Shown here: in pieces, positions 1-6,867 of the stretch | Layout of the letters: each line of letters opens with the position of its first letter | Numbering within the stretch: position 1 is the stretch's first letter | DNA from: an uncultured Burkholderiales bacterium | Lineage (GTDB): Bacteria > Pseudomonadota > Gammaproteobacteria > Burkholderiales > Burkholderiaceae_E | DNA length: 11,047 nucleotides | Reading direction: 5' to 3' | NCBI GenBank assembly: GCA_903898725.1 | Contig: CAIUGQ010000638.1 | Span: 1-11,047, forward strand | The notes under the pieces: generated by a model | What the model was told of the DNA's origin: nothing | The model's database searches: none | The model's input: only the letters and a program-made list of their open reading frames with translations | Program-made: the position numbers and the translations under genes

Positions 1-1296
1 GACCTCGATGCCCTCGTAGGGCGTGTAGTCCACGTCGTGATGCAGCATCTCGTTGCGGATCGGCTGGCGCTTCGAGGTGTCCCAGATCACCAGGTCCGCG
101 TCCGCCCCGATCGCGATCGTGCCCTTGCGCGGGTACAGGCCGTAGAGCTTCGCCGGGTTGGTCGAGGTCAGCGCGACGAACTGCTGGATCGTCAGCCGTC
201 CGCCCAGCACGCCCTCGGAGAACAGCAGCGGCAGCCGCGTCTCGATGCCCGGGATGCCGTTCGGGATGTACTCGAAGGACGGCTCCTCGCCGCCCAGCTT
301 CTTGCCCTGCGGGTCGTCGTAGCGGAACGGCGCATGGTCGGAGGACACGATGGTGAACAGGCCGTCGGCCAACCCGTCCCAGATCACCTGCTGGTTGCGC
401 GCATCGCGCGGCGGCGGGCTGCACACGCACTTGGCGCCGTGGAAGCCGTCGAGCCCGAGGTGCTCCTGCGTCAGGAACAGGTACTGCGGGCAGGTCTCGG
501 CGAAGATGTTCAGGCCGCGCCCGCGGGCCCAGCGGATCTGCTCGACCGCCTCGGCGCCGGAGACGTGCACCACCAGGATCGGCACGTCGACCAGCTCGGA
601 CAGCGTGATCGCGCGGTGGGTGGCCTCGCGCTCGACCGGCATCGGCCGCGACATCCCGTGGAAGCGCGGCGCGGTCTTGCCCTGCTCGGTCAGGCGCTTG
701 GTGAGGTACGCGATCGCATCGGCGTTCTCGGCGTGGATCATCGTCATCGCGCCGAGACCGCGCGCGGCCTCCAGGCAGGTGAGGATCTCGCCGTCGTCGA
801 GCTTCAGGTCGTCGTACGTCATGTAGATCTTGAACGACGTGTAGCCCTCGCCGACCAGCGCCGGCAGCTCGCGCGCGATGACGTCCGGCGTCGGGTCGCT
901 GACGATCAGGTGGAACGCATAGTCGATCGAGGCCTTGCCCTCGGCACGGCGGTGGTAGTCGTCGACGGCCTCGCGCAGCGGGCGGCCCTTCACCTGGGCG
1001 GCGAACGGGATCACGGTGGTGGTGCCGCCGCAGGCGGCCGAGCGCGAGCCGGTCTCGAAGTCGTCGGCCATGCGCATCGGCTCGACCATCGGCTGGTCGA
1101 GGTGGCAGTGCGCATCGACGCCGCCGGGCGTCACCCAGCGGCCGGCCGCGTCGATCTCACGGTCGGCGCCGCCCGCGGGCAGGCGCTGGGCGATGGCGAT
1201 GATCTTGCCGCCCGTGATGCCGAGGTCGGCATCGAAGGTGTCGGCCGCGGTCGCGACGCGGGCGTTGCGGACGATCAGGTCGTAGCGGTCGGTCAT
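1..1296 (-). CDS. hydA: Hydantoinase / dihydropyrimidinase, C-terminus cut by window edge
   Basis: A cyclic-amidohydrolase (TIM-barrel) enzyme expected to open hydantoin, dihydropyrimidine or cyclic imide rings by hydrolysing the C-N bond, in the cytoplasm. The frame stays open for 432 codons from an ATG at 1294-1296 to the left edge; family members are usually about 460-485 residues, so roughly 30-50 are missing. Binuclear metal ligands are all visible: HCH (H63, H65), the carboxylated lysine in SFKIYM (K156), H188 (IHAEN), H244 (VVHVSG) and D320 (SSDHAPF). Y161, five residues after the lysine, and the substrate-backbone segments CSPPPR (S293) and PNGIPG (N346) also match. It is the last visible gene of the TRAP operon, starting 1 bp after the preceding stop codon, with a GAGG ribosome site (CCTC at 1306-1309) inside that gene's end. 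The family is clear, but substrate (hydantoin, dihydrouracil, imide, allantoin) is not determined by these motifs. Confidence 0.93.
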   Translation of the reverse strand, partial: MTDRYDLIVRNARVATAADTFDADLGITGGKIIAIAQRLPAGGADREIDAAGRWVTPGGVDAHCHLDQPMVEPMRMADDFETGSRSAACGGTTTVIPFAAQVKGRPLREAVDDYHRRAEGKASIDYAFHLIVSDPTPDVIARELPALVGEGYTSFKIYMTYDDLKLDDGEILTCLEAARGLGAMTMIHAENADAIAYLTKRLTEQGKTAPRFHGMSRPMPVEREATHRAITLSELVDVPILVVHVSGAEAVEQIRWARGRGLNIFAETCPQYLFLTQEHLGLDGFHGAKCVCSPPPRDARNQQVIWDGLADGLFTIVSSDHAPFRYDDPQGKKLGGEEPSFEYIPNGIPGIETRLPLLFSEGVLGGRLTIQQFVALTSTNPAKLYGLYPRKGTIAIGADADLVIWDTSKRQPIRNEMLHHDVDYTPYEGIEV

Positions 1297-1297
1297 G

Positions 1298-2023
1298 TCA
1301 GACAGCCTCGGAGAACAGGCGGCCCCAGCCGGCGAGGCCGCGGGTGTCGACGCCGCAGACGCGCAGCGCCTTCCACACGGCGGTCGTGACGGTGTCGTAC
1401 ACCGGGATGCCCAGCTCGGCCTCCCAGGCGGGCACCAGGTGGGCGGCACGCAGGTTGGTGCAGAAGGTGACGATGCAGTCGGGCTTCGCGGCCGCGACCT
1501 CGCGGGCCATGCCGGTGAGCCGCGCCTCGGTGACTTCGGCGAACTCGAAGTTCACCGACTGGCCGGTGTGGCGCTCGGCGACGCACTCGTAGCCCGACGC
1601 CGCGTAGTTGGCGACGATCTTCGCCTGCACGTCGTCGAGGTAGGGCGTGACGAGACCGAAGCGGCGGCGTCCGGTCAGGTCCATGATCTCGTTGAAGGCC
1701 AGCACCGAGGTGCAGGCCGGCACGCCGGTCTCGCGGGTGATGGCGGCGCACAGCGCCTCGTCGCGCCCGAAGCCGAGCCAACCCGACGAGGTGCCGCTCC
1801 AGACGATGACGTCGACGCGGGCATCGGCCAGCAGCTTCGCGGCGTGCAGGATCGGCTCGAGCTCGAACTGGCCCATCGAGCCCGCGCCGAGCGAGATCTC
1901 GGTGACGCGAAAGCGCCCGAAGTGCGCCGAGACGCCGGGCACCGCGGCGACCATCGCCGAGGTCAGCGGCTCGAGCGCGGTGTTGGAGGACGGCGTCAGC
2001 ACGCCGATCAGGGTTCGTTTCAC
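1298..2023 (-). CDS. Asp/Glu racemase-superfamily protein, arylmalonate decarboxylase / maleate isomerase type
   Basis: A 241-residue protein of the cysteine-dependent racemase superfamily (maleate cis-trans isomerase, arylmalonate decarboxylase, hydantoin and glutamate racemases). The N-terminus has LTPSSNT (10-16), typical of the maleate isomerase group. The first catalytic position is glycine in SGTS (G77-T78-S79) and the second is cysteine in TFCTN (C188). A conserved tyrosine sits in TPYLDD (Y128) and the C-terminus has GWGRLF (232-237). Glycine plus a single cysteine is the pattern of arylmalonate decarboxylase (G74/C188), whereas racemases and isomerases use two cysteines. I chose the GTG start at 2021-2023 because a GAAGGA ribosome site (TCCTTC at 2033-2038) lies 9 nt upstream and the protein then begins directly at its first strand. 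The frame is open far upstream, but that extension only overlaps dctM. It lies 17 bp after dctM and 1 bp before the hydantoinase. Function as a decarboxylase is an inference; an isomerase or ureide racemase with altered chemistry is possible. Confidence 0.85.
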   Translation of the reverse strand: MKRTLIGVLTPSSNTALEPLTSAMVAAVPGVSAHFGRFRVTEISLGAGSMGQFELEPILHAAKLLADARVDVIVWSGTSSGWLGFGRDEALCAAITRETGVPACTSVLAFNEIMDLTGRRRFGLVTPYLDDVQAKIVANYAASGYECVAERHTGQSVNFEFAEVTEARLTGMAREVAAAKPDCIVTFCTNLRAAHLVPAWEAELGIPVYDTVTTAVWKALRVCGVDTRGLAGWGRLFSEAV

Positions 2024-2040
2024 GTACGGGAATCCTTCGT

Positions 2041-3321
2041 TCAGTAGCCCATGGTCCGCGGCAGCCAGGTGACCAGCGGCGGGTAGAGCATGCATGCGAC
2101 GAGCACCGCGTACATCAGCCCGATGTACGGGCCGACCGCGATCACCAGTTCGCGCATCGACACCTTGGTGATGCCGCAGACGACGAAGAGCACCACGCCC
2201 ACCGGTGGCGTGAGCATGCCGATCACCAGGTTCAGCACGAACAGGAAGCCGAAGTGAAGCGGGTCGATGCCGAGCTGCAGCGCGATCGGATGCAGCAGCG
2301 GCACCAGCATGATGTAGGCGGCGTTCGACTCGAGGAACATGCCGACGACGAACAGCATCACCGCCACCAGCGCCATGAAGGCGAGCGGGTCGCGGGTGAT
2401 CGACAGCACGAGCTCGGAGACCTTCTGCGGCAGCAGGTCGACGGTCAGCAGGAAGGTCACCGCCGAGGAGAACGCGATCAGCGCGCCGACCATCGCGCTG
2501 GTGATGGCTGCGCGCACGATCAGGTCGGGCAGGTCGCGCAGCCGCAGCCGCCGGGTGATGAAGAGGCCGATCAGCAGCGCGTAGACCACGGCGATCGCCG
2601 AGCCCTCGGTCGCGGTGAACGCCCCGCCGACGATGCCGCCGATGACCACCACCGGCATCATGAAGACCACCGCCGAGCGGCGCAGCTCGCCGAAGGCGCG
2701 CGCCGCCGAGAACGGCTCGCCGGTGGCCGCCCAGCCGCGGCGGATCACGGTCCAGCGCGACAGCGCCATGAAGCACCCGGTGATGATCAGGCCGGGGACG
2801 ACGCCCGCCATGAACAGGCCGCCGACCGAGACGCTGGAGCCGGCCATGAACGCATAGACGATCATCGCCGCGCTGGGCGGGATGATCGGGCCGAGGTTGG
2901 CGGCCGCCGCGATGATGGCGGCCGCGAACGGCTTGTCGTAGGCCTTCGAGAGCGAGGGGCCCATGATGGTCGACAGCGCGCTCGCATCGGACACCGCGGC
3001 GCCCGACACCGTGGCCAGCCCCGCGCCCGAGAGCATCGTCACCTGCGCGAGACCGCCGCGCACGTTGCCCACGAAGGCGTTGGCCAGCGCGATGAGCCGC
3101 TCGACGATGCCGGCCTTGATCATCAGCTCGCCGGCGAGCATGAAGAACGGGATCGACATCAGCGGGAACGAGTTGACCGAATGCATCATCCGCTGCGGCA
3201 ACATCGTCCAGTCGATGTTGCCCTGCCAGGTGCCGAGCAGCGCGGCCAGCCCGAGCGCGAACGCGATCGGCATGCCGAGCAGCGCCAGCACGAAGAACGC
3301 GGACATGATGAGGGTGGTCAT
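2041..3321 (-). CDS. dctM: TRAP transporter large membrane subunit (DctM family)
   Basis: The large integral membrane subunit of a tripartite ATP-independent periplasmic (TRAP) transporter, which moves the substrate across the inner membrane using a sodium ion gradient. It has 426 residues, the usual length, and a run of hydrophobic segments throughout. Family hallmarks include SFPLMSIPFFMLAGELM (51-67), the SGAAVSDASAL segment (106-116) followed by GPSL, GPIIPPS (144-150), and a late repeat of the same architecture with NLVIGMLTPPVGV near the C-terminus. The ATG at 3319-3321 is preceded by an AGGGG-type ribosome site. It sits 13 bp after dctQ in the dctPQM order typical of TRAP operons. Substrate identity depends on the binding protein rather than on this subunit. 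Confidence 0.96.
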   Translation of the reverse strand: MTTLIMSAFFVLALLGMPIAFALGLAALLGTWQGNIDWTMLPQRMMHSVNSFPLMSIPFFMLAGELMIKAGIVERLIALANAFVGNVRGGLAQVTMLSGAGLATVSGAAVSDASALSTIMGPSLSKAYDKPFAAAIIAAAANLGPIIPPSAAMIVYAFMAGSSVSVGGLFMAGVVPGLIITGCFMALSRWTVIRRGWAATGEPFSAARAFGELRRSAVVFMMPVVVIGGIVGGAFTATEGSAIAVVYALLIGLFITRRLRLRDLPDLIVRAAITSAMVGALIAFSSAVTFLLTVDLLPQKVSELVLSITRDPLAFMALVAVMLFVVGMFLESNAAYIMLVPLLHPIALQLGIDPLHFGFLFVLNLVIGMLTPPVGVVLFVVCGITKVSMRELVIAVGPYIGLMYAVLVACMLYPPLVTWLPRTMGY

Positions 3322-3334
3322 CGCCGGCGCCCCT

Positions 3335-3820
3335 TCATTCCGCGGACATCGAGGACGCCGCAGGCGCGCCCTCGAGCACGATGCGCGCCAGGTGCAGCGC
3401 CGAGTGCGCCATGCCGACGCAGACCGGCACCAGCAGCCAGCCGACCGACAGCGGCACCGTCGGCAGCAGCTCGTCCCACTGCTCGGGCATCAGCCGCACC
3501 GCGCCCCAGGCGACCACGACCATCAGCAGCAGGCCCGCCGCCGCGGTGAACCGGTCGAGGACGGCCCGCAGCCCGACGGGCAGCGCATCGACCAGCAGGT
3601 TCACGCCGATGTGCACGCCGCCGCGCACCCCGAGCGGGATCGCGAGGAAGATCGACCAGACGAATAGGATGCGCGCCACCTCCTCGGCCCAGTCGATCGA
3701 GTTGTTGAACACGTAGCGCAGCACGACCTGCGCCGAGACGACGACCACCATGCCCCCCATGGTCGCCACGATCGCGCCTCGCGAGAGCGCGTCGAGCCCG
3801 TCCAGAAGTCGAGCGAGCAT
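3335..3820 (-). CDS. dctQ: TRAP transporter small membrane subunit (DctQ family)
   Basis: The small membrane subunit that pairs with DctM in TRAP transporters. The 161-residue protein shows four hydrophobic stretches (about residues 15-35, 50-65, 90-110 and 122-142). It also has the family signature around RYVFNNSIDWAEE (35-47), with the tryptophan followed by two glutamates, and a GVHIGV segment (68-73) before the second half. It starts 16 bp after the dctP stop and ends 13 bp before dctM. The ATG at 3818-3820 gives a normal-length protein; its ribosome site is weak (GGG only), which may mean translation is coupled to dctP. The C-terminal tail after about residue 150 is short and low in complexity. 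Confidence 0.93.
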   Translation of the reverse strand: MLARLLDGLDALSRGAIVATMGGMVVVVSAQVVLRYVFNNSIDWAEEVARILFVWSIFLAIPLGVRGGVHIGVNLLVDALPVGLRAVLDRFTAAAGLLLMVVVAWGAVRLMPEQWDELLPTVPLSVGWLLVPVCVGMAHSALHLARIVLEGAPAASSMSAE

Positions 3821-3836
3821 CGACGCGCCCGGGGAC

Positions 3837-4817
3837 TCAGCGAGCCTTGGCCGTCTCGGCGACCACGCGGTCGACGAGCTCGGGTGCGACGCGTTTCTTC
3901 ACCGTGTCGACGATGCCGACGGTGGCGCGACGCATCTCGTCGCGTGCCGCGGCGGGCAGCGGGTCGAACTGCATCTTCGACTTCAGCGCCTCGAAGGCCT
4001 TGGCGTCCAGGTCGATGGCCAGCTTGCGCTGGTGGGCGACGGCCGCGGCCATCGCCTGACGGACCGCCGACTGGTACTCGGGCTTGAGCGCCTCGAACTG
4101 CTTGCGGTTGGCGACGACCGAGATGAAGTCGAAGAAGTGCGCCGAGTCGGACAGGTACTTCTGCACCTCGCCGTAGCGGTTGGCGAAGATGATCTGGTAG
4201 GGGTTCTCCTGGCCGTCGATCACCTTCTGCTCGAGCGCCGAGTACAGCTCCTTCGGGTCCATCGCGACCGCGTTCGCGCCCATCGCCCGGAAGGTGGCGA
4301 GGTGGGTCTCGTTCGGCTGCAGGCGGATCTTCAGGCCCTTGAGGTCGGCGACCGACTTGATCGGGCGCTGGCTGTTGGTGATGTGGCGGGTGCCGAGCTC
4401 CATCCAGCCCATCGAGATGAAGCCCTTGTCGCCCAGGCGGACATCGATCAGCCGGCCGACCTCGCCGTCGACGACGCGAAACGCCTGCGCGCGCGAGTCG
4501 AACTGGAACGGCAGGCTGACGGCCTCGAGCTCCGGGACGATGCGCGACAGGAAGGCGGCGCCGACCCAGGTCATGAACAGCGTGCCCGAGCGCACCGCGT
4601 CGACGTTCTCCTTCGCGCCGCCGAGCTGCATCGCGGGGAACACGTCCACGCCGAGCTGGTTGTTGGTGAGCCGCGCGAGCTCGGTCTTGAAGACCTGCTC
4701 CATCGCGACGCTGCTGGAATGCTCGGTGGCGAAGTTTCCGGCGATGCGCAGCTTGTCCTGCGCGAGGCTTCCGGTGGCGGCGAGCGCGAGCAGCGCTCCG
4801 GCGATCAGCGTCTTCAT
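3837..4817 (-). CDS. dctP: TRAP transporter periplasmic solute-binding protein (DctP family)
   Basis: The secreted ligand-binding component of the TRAP transporter, 326 residues. Residues 1-19 form a Sec signal peptide (basic start, hydrophobic core, cleavage expected after SLA, before QDKL). The body has the DctP fold signature: the KGLKIR segment with the near-invariant arginine (R165), then the ELYSALEQ and DGQENP blocks (190-206). In characterised TRAP binding proteins this arginine forms a salt bridge with a carboxylate of the ligand, so an organic acid ligand is likely. It is the first gene of the leftward operon, with a GGGGGA ribosome site about 7 nt before the ATG at 4815-4817. The TGTCGACA palindrome lies 50 bp upstream, which points to control by the divergent GntR regulator. 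The ligand is unknown; a C4-dicarboxylate, a malonate-type acid or a ureido acid would all suit the downstream enzymes. Confidence 0.95.
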   Translation of the reverse strand: MKTLIAGALLALAATGSLAQDKLRIAGNFATEHSSSVAMEQVFKTELARLTNNQLGVDVFPAMQLGGAKENVDAVRSGTLFMTWVGAAFLSRIVPELEAVSLPFQFDSRAQAFRVVDGEVGRLIDVRLGDKGFISMGWMELGTRHITNSQRPIKSVADLKGLKIRLQPNETHLATFRAMGANAVAMDPKELYSALEQKVIDGQENPYQIIFANRYGEVQKYLSDSAHFFDFISVVANRKQFEALKPEYQSAVRQAMAAAVAHQRKLAIDLDAKAFEALKSKMQFDPLPAAARDEMRRATVGIVDTVKKRVAPELVDRVVAETAKAR

Positions 4818-4867
4818 CCTACAATCCCCCTATGGGTGCCGGTGCCGTCGACCGGCCATGTTTTGAG

Positions 4868-4877
4868 TGTCGACAAT
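4868..4877. promoter_or_regulatory. Candidate GntR operator, TGTCGACAAT
   Basis: An 8-bp perfect palindrome TGTCGACA (4868-4875) extended by AT lies in the 67-bp gap between dctP and gntR. It is 50 bp upstream of the dctP start and 7 bp upstream of the gntR ATG. The same 10 bases recur inside the 14-bp palindrome at 6868-6881, in the only other divergent transporter promoter region here. Short palindromes of this type fit a dimeric GntR helix-turn-helix protein. Binding is inferred. Position right at the gntR start suggests autorepression. I could not assign convincing -35/-10 boxes; TTGACG on the minus strand (4890-4895) is a weak candidate for dctP. Confidence 0.55.
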
Positions 4878-4884
4878 TCCGGCG

Positions 4885-5631
4885 ATGATCGTCAACAAAA
4901 AAGATCCCAAGGTCCGTGCCGGAAAGCCGCGTGCGGCGAAGTCCGACAAGGCGCCCGTGGGCGCTGCGTTGCGCGAGGCCATCTACGATCGGATCCTGCG
5001 CTCGGTGCTCGAGCACCGCCTGCCGCCCGGCACCAAGCTGGTCGAGGACCGGCTGGCCGAGCTGTTCGAGACCAGTCGCGCACAGGTGCGCGACGTGCTG
5101 GCGAGGCTGGCGAACGAAGGCCTGGTGCAGACCATCCCGAACCGGGGCGCGTTCATCGCCGCCCCCTCGGTCGGTCAGACCCGCGAGGTCTTCGAGGCCC
5201 GCCGCCTGATCGAGCCGGCGCTGGTGCGCCGGCTGGTGGCGCGTCGCGACCCGAAGGCGGTCGCCGCGCTGCGGGCCATCGTCGCCGAGGAGGAGCATGC
5301 CCGCTCGAAGCAGGACCGTCCGACGATGGTCCGGCTGTCCGGCGAGTTCCACATCCGGCTCGCCGAGTGCGCGGGCAACCGGATGCTCGAGCGCTCGATG
5401 CGCGAGCTCGCCTCGCTGACGGTGCTGGCGATCTTCCTGTACGACGCGCCGCATGCCACCGCCTGCCGCGAGGACGAGCACGAGCTGCTGGTCGCCGCGA
5501 TCGAGGGCCGTCGCACCGAACGCGCGGTCGCGCTGATGCTCGAGCACCTCGACCACATCGAGTCCTCGCTCGATCTCTCGCCGCGCAGCGACGCCCCGGT
5601 CGACCTCGCCGCCGCGCTCGGCGGCGACTGA
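4885..5631 (+). CDS. GntR-family transcriptional regulator, FCD-type ligand domain
   Basis: A 248-residue transcription factor. After a lysine/arginine-rich tail (1-25), residues about 26-95 form a winged helix-turn-helix of the GntR type: LPPGTKLVEDRLAELF, the recognition helix region TSRAQVRDVLARL (63-75), and the wing TIPNRGAFI (83-91). Residues about 100-230 form an all-helical FCD domain, the FadR-subfamily effector module. It contains three histidines in the expected spacing (H156 in GEFH, H199 in DEHELL, H221 in LEHLDH), which normally bind a metal and a small carboxylate effector. The aspartate usually found four residues before the first histidine is a serine (S152). A GTG 18 bp upstream (4867) is in frame, but it overlaps the putative operator, so I prefer the ATG. 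Neither start has a clear ribosome site, so the mRNA could be leaderless. Divergent from the TRAP operon and convergent with the ABC binding protein, it probably represses both until an intermediate accumulates. Confidence 0.93.
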   Translation: MIVNKKDPKVRAGKPRAAKSDKAPVGAALREAIYDRILRSVLEHRLPPGTKLVEDRLAELFETSRAQVRDVLARLANEGLVQTIPNRGAFIAAPSVGQTREVFEARRLIEPALVRRLVARRDPKAVAALRAIVAEEEHARSKQDRPTMVRLSGEFHIRLAECAGNRMLERSMRELASLTVLAIFLYDAPHATACREDEHELLVAAIEGRRTERAVALMLEHLDHIESSLDLSPRSDAPVDLAAALGGD

Positions 5632-5634
5632 GCC

Positions 5635-5653
5635 CGGGCGCGCCGCGCGCCCG
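5635..5653. terminator. GC-rich hairpin between convergent genes
   Basis: An 8-bp GC-only stem (CGGGCGCG at 5635-5642 pairing with CGCGCCCG at 5646-5653) closes a 3-nt loop in the 23-bp gap between the gntR stop and the binding-protein stop on the other strand. Position and stability suit a bidirectional transcription stop. There is no following T-run on either side, so intrinsic termination is uncertain, and in such GC-rich DNA some stems arise by chance. Confidence 0.4.
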
Positions 5654-5654
5654 C

Positions 5655-6701
5655 TCAGACCTTCACCTCTCGGTTGAACCGGTCGATGTATTCGGCGCGG
5701 CGCGGGTTGAGCTTGGCCCAGTCGATCGAGCGCATCGCCTCGAGCGCCTTCATGTCCGTCGCGTAGGCCTGCAGGCCCTTGCTGAACACCGCCTTGGAGC
5801 TGGTCGGCGCGACGAAGTAGGGCGCCTCGGCCATCTTGGACTGCACCTCGGGGCTCAGCGCCGCATTGATGTAGGCCGCGGCCAGGTCCACGTTCTTCGA
5901 GTTCTTCACGATGTGCATCGTGCTCTTGATGTGGATGTAGCCGGTGTCGGGCGCGGCCAGCGCGATCGGCACGCCCTTGCCCTGCAGGTCGCCGACGTTG
6001 TTGTTGTAGTGGACCGAGATGTCGATCTGGTCCTGCTGGAAGAGGGTGGCCAGCGCCCCGGGGTTGGCCGCGACGGCGCTGACGCTGGGCAACAGCTTCT
6101 TGACGAAGGCGAAGGCCGGCTCGAGGTTCTCCTCGCTGCCGCCGTTGAGCTTGGCGATCTCGGCCATCCAGGCCGACATCAGCGTCGAGCCCATGCCGGC
6201 GAGGCCCACGCGGCCCTTGAACTCGGGCTTGAGCAGGTCGTTCCAGGACTTGGGCGGGGTCTTGATCTTGCTGGTGTTGTACGCGATGCCGATGATCTGG
6301 CCCGACACGAAGGCGCCGAGCCCGCGCGGGTCGATGAACTTCTGCGGCAGGTCCTTCATGAACGGCATCTTGTCGACCGGCAGCTTCTCGAAGATGTCGT
6401 GCTGCAGCGCGTTCAGGTACGGGCCCTCGTCGAGGATGATCACGTCGAACGGGGGGTTCGCCTTGGAGGCGACGATCTTCGAGACCGTGTCGACGGCGAG
6501 CGAGGCGACCAGGTTGGTCGTGCCGCCGCTGGCCTTGGCGAACGCCGGCAGCAGGATGCCGCGGTGCGCGGACTCCCAGGCACCGGGGTAGGTGGTGGCG
6601 GAGACCGCCTTGCCCTGGGCGAAGGCGATGCCGCCGGCGGAGGCGGCGCCGAGGGCGGCGACGCCCTTGAGCAGCGTGCGGCGGTTCTGGGACTGGGGCA
6701 T
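5655..6701 (-). CDS. ABC transporter substrate-binding protein (PotD-like), Tat-exported
   Basis: A 348-residue periplasmic binding protein of the spermidine/putrescine and iron-type family (family 1 extracellular solute-binding proteins). The N-terminus carries a twin-arginine signal, NRRTLLKG (6-13) with R7-R8, a hydrophobic stretch and cleavage expected after AFA (28), so it is probably folded before export. The body shows the usual two-lobe pattern: GAWESAHRGILLPAF near the start, FDVIILDEG in lobe 1, a GIAYNTSKI hinge strand and a NDLLKPEFKGRV block shared by PotD relatives. The ATG at 6699-6701 has a strong AAGGAA ribosome site (TTCCTT at 6709-6714) with 7-nt spacing. It is the only binding protein beside the ATPase and permeases at 7008-9922, but is encoded divergently from them. 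Ligand unknown; polyamine-type transport is only a family-level guess. Confidence 0.92.
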   Translation of the reverse strand: MPQSQNRRTLLKGVAALGAASAGGIAFAQGKAVSATTYPGAWESAHRGILLPAFAKASGGTTNLVASLAVDTVSKIVASKANPPFDVIILDEGPYLNALQHDIFEKLPVDKMPFMKDLPQKFIDPRGLGAFVSGQIIGIAYNTSKIKTPPKSWNDLLKPEFKGRVGLAGMGSTLMSAWMAEIAKLNGGSEENLEPAFAFVKKLLPSVSAVAANPGALATLFQQDQIDISVHYNNNVGDLQGKGVPIALAAPDTGYIHIKSTMHIVKNSKNVDLAAAYINAALSPEVQSKMAEAPYFVAPTSSKAVFSKGLQAYATDMKALEAMRSIDWAKLNPRRAEYIDRFNREVKV

Positions 6702-6725
6702 GGCGGGGTTCCTTGGGCTGGTGGA

Positions 6726-6742
6726 CGCGGACGGCGTCCGCG
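6726..6742. repeat. Inverted repeat in the leader of the ABC binding protein
   Basis: CGCGGAC (6726-6732) and GTCCGCG (6736-6742) form a 7-bp stem with a 3-nt loop. It lies 24 nt upstream of the binding-protein start and 11 nt upstream of its ribosome site, so it would be in the mRNA leader. It could be an mRNA-stability or regulatory hairpin, or a chance stem in GC-rich DNA. Confidence 0.35.
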
Positions 6743-6867
6743 CATGCGGACCGCCCCGACTGGCAAGCTTCGTGCCACCGCCCGGCGCGCGCCTCGTGCC
6801 CGGGGACCGCGCGCGCATCGCACCGTGTTGGGTCGGTGGGATCGGAATCGTCGCCACCACGGGGCGT

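Noticed and set aside
37..1389. A 450-codon plus-strand frame opposite the hydantoinase
   Set aside because: Its translation is low-complexity and shows no family motifs, while the opposite strand carries all hydantoinase metal ligands.
1298..2023. Assignment as hydantoin racemase on the basis of the adjacent hydantoinase
   Set aside because: The first of the two catalytic cysteines needed for racemisation is glycine here, and the N-terminal motif is of the maleate isomerase type.
1298..2776. A 492-codon frame on the minus strand that would fuse extra N-terminal sequence to the racemase-superfamily protein
   Set aside because: The first half is an out-of-frame reading of dctM. A GTG with a good ribosome site at 2021-2023 gives a normal-length protein.
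4897..4902. Six-A run at the start of gntR as a frameshifting or phase-variation site
   Set aside because: The run is short, the 0-frame is intact, and there is no downstream stimulatory structure that I could identify. It simply encodes two lysines in a basic tail.
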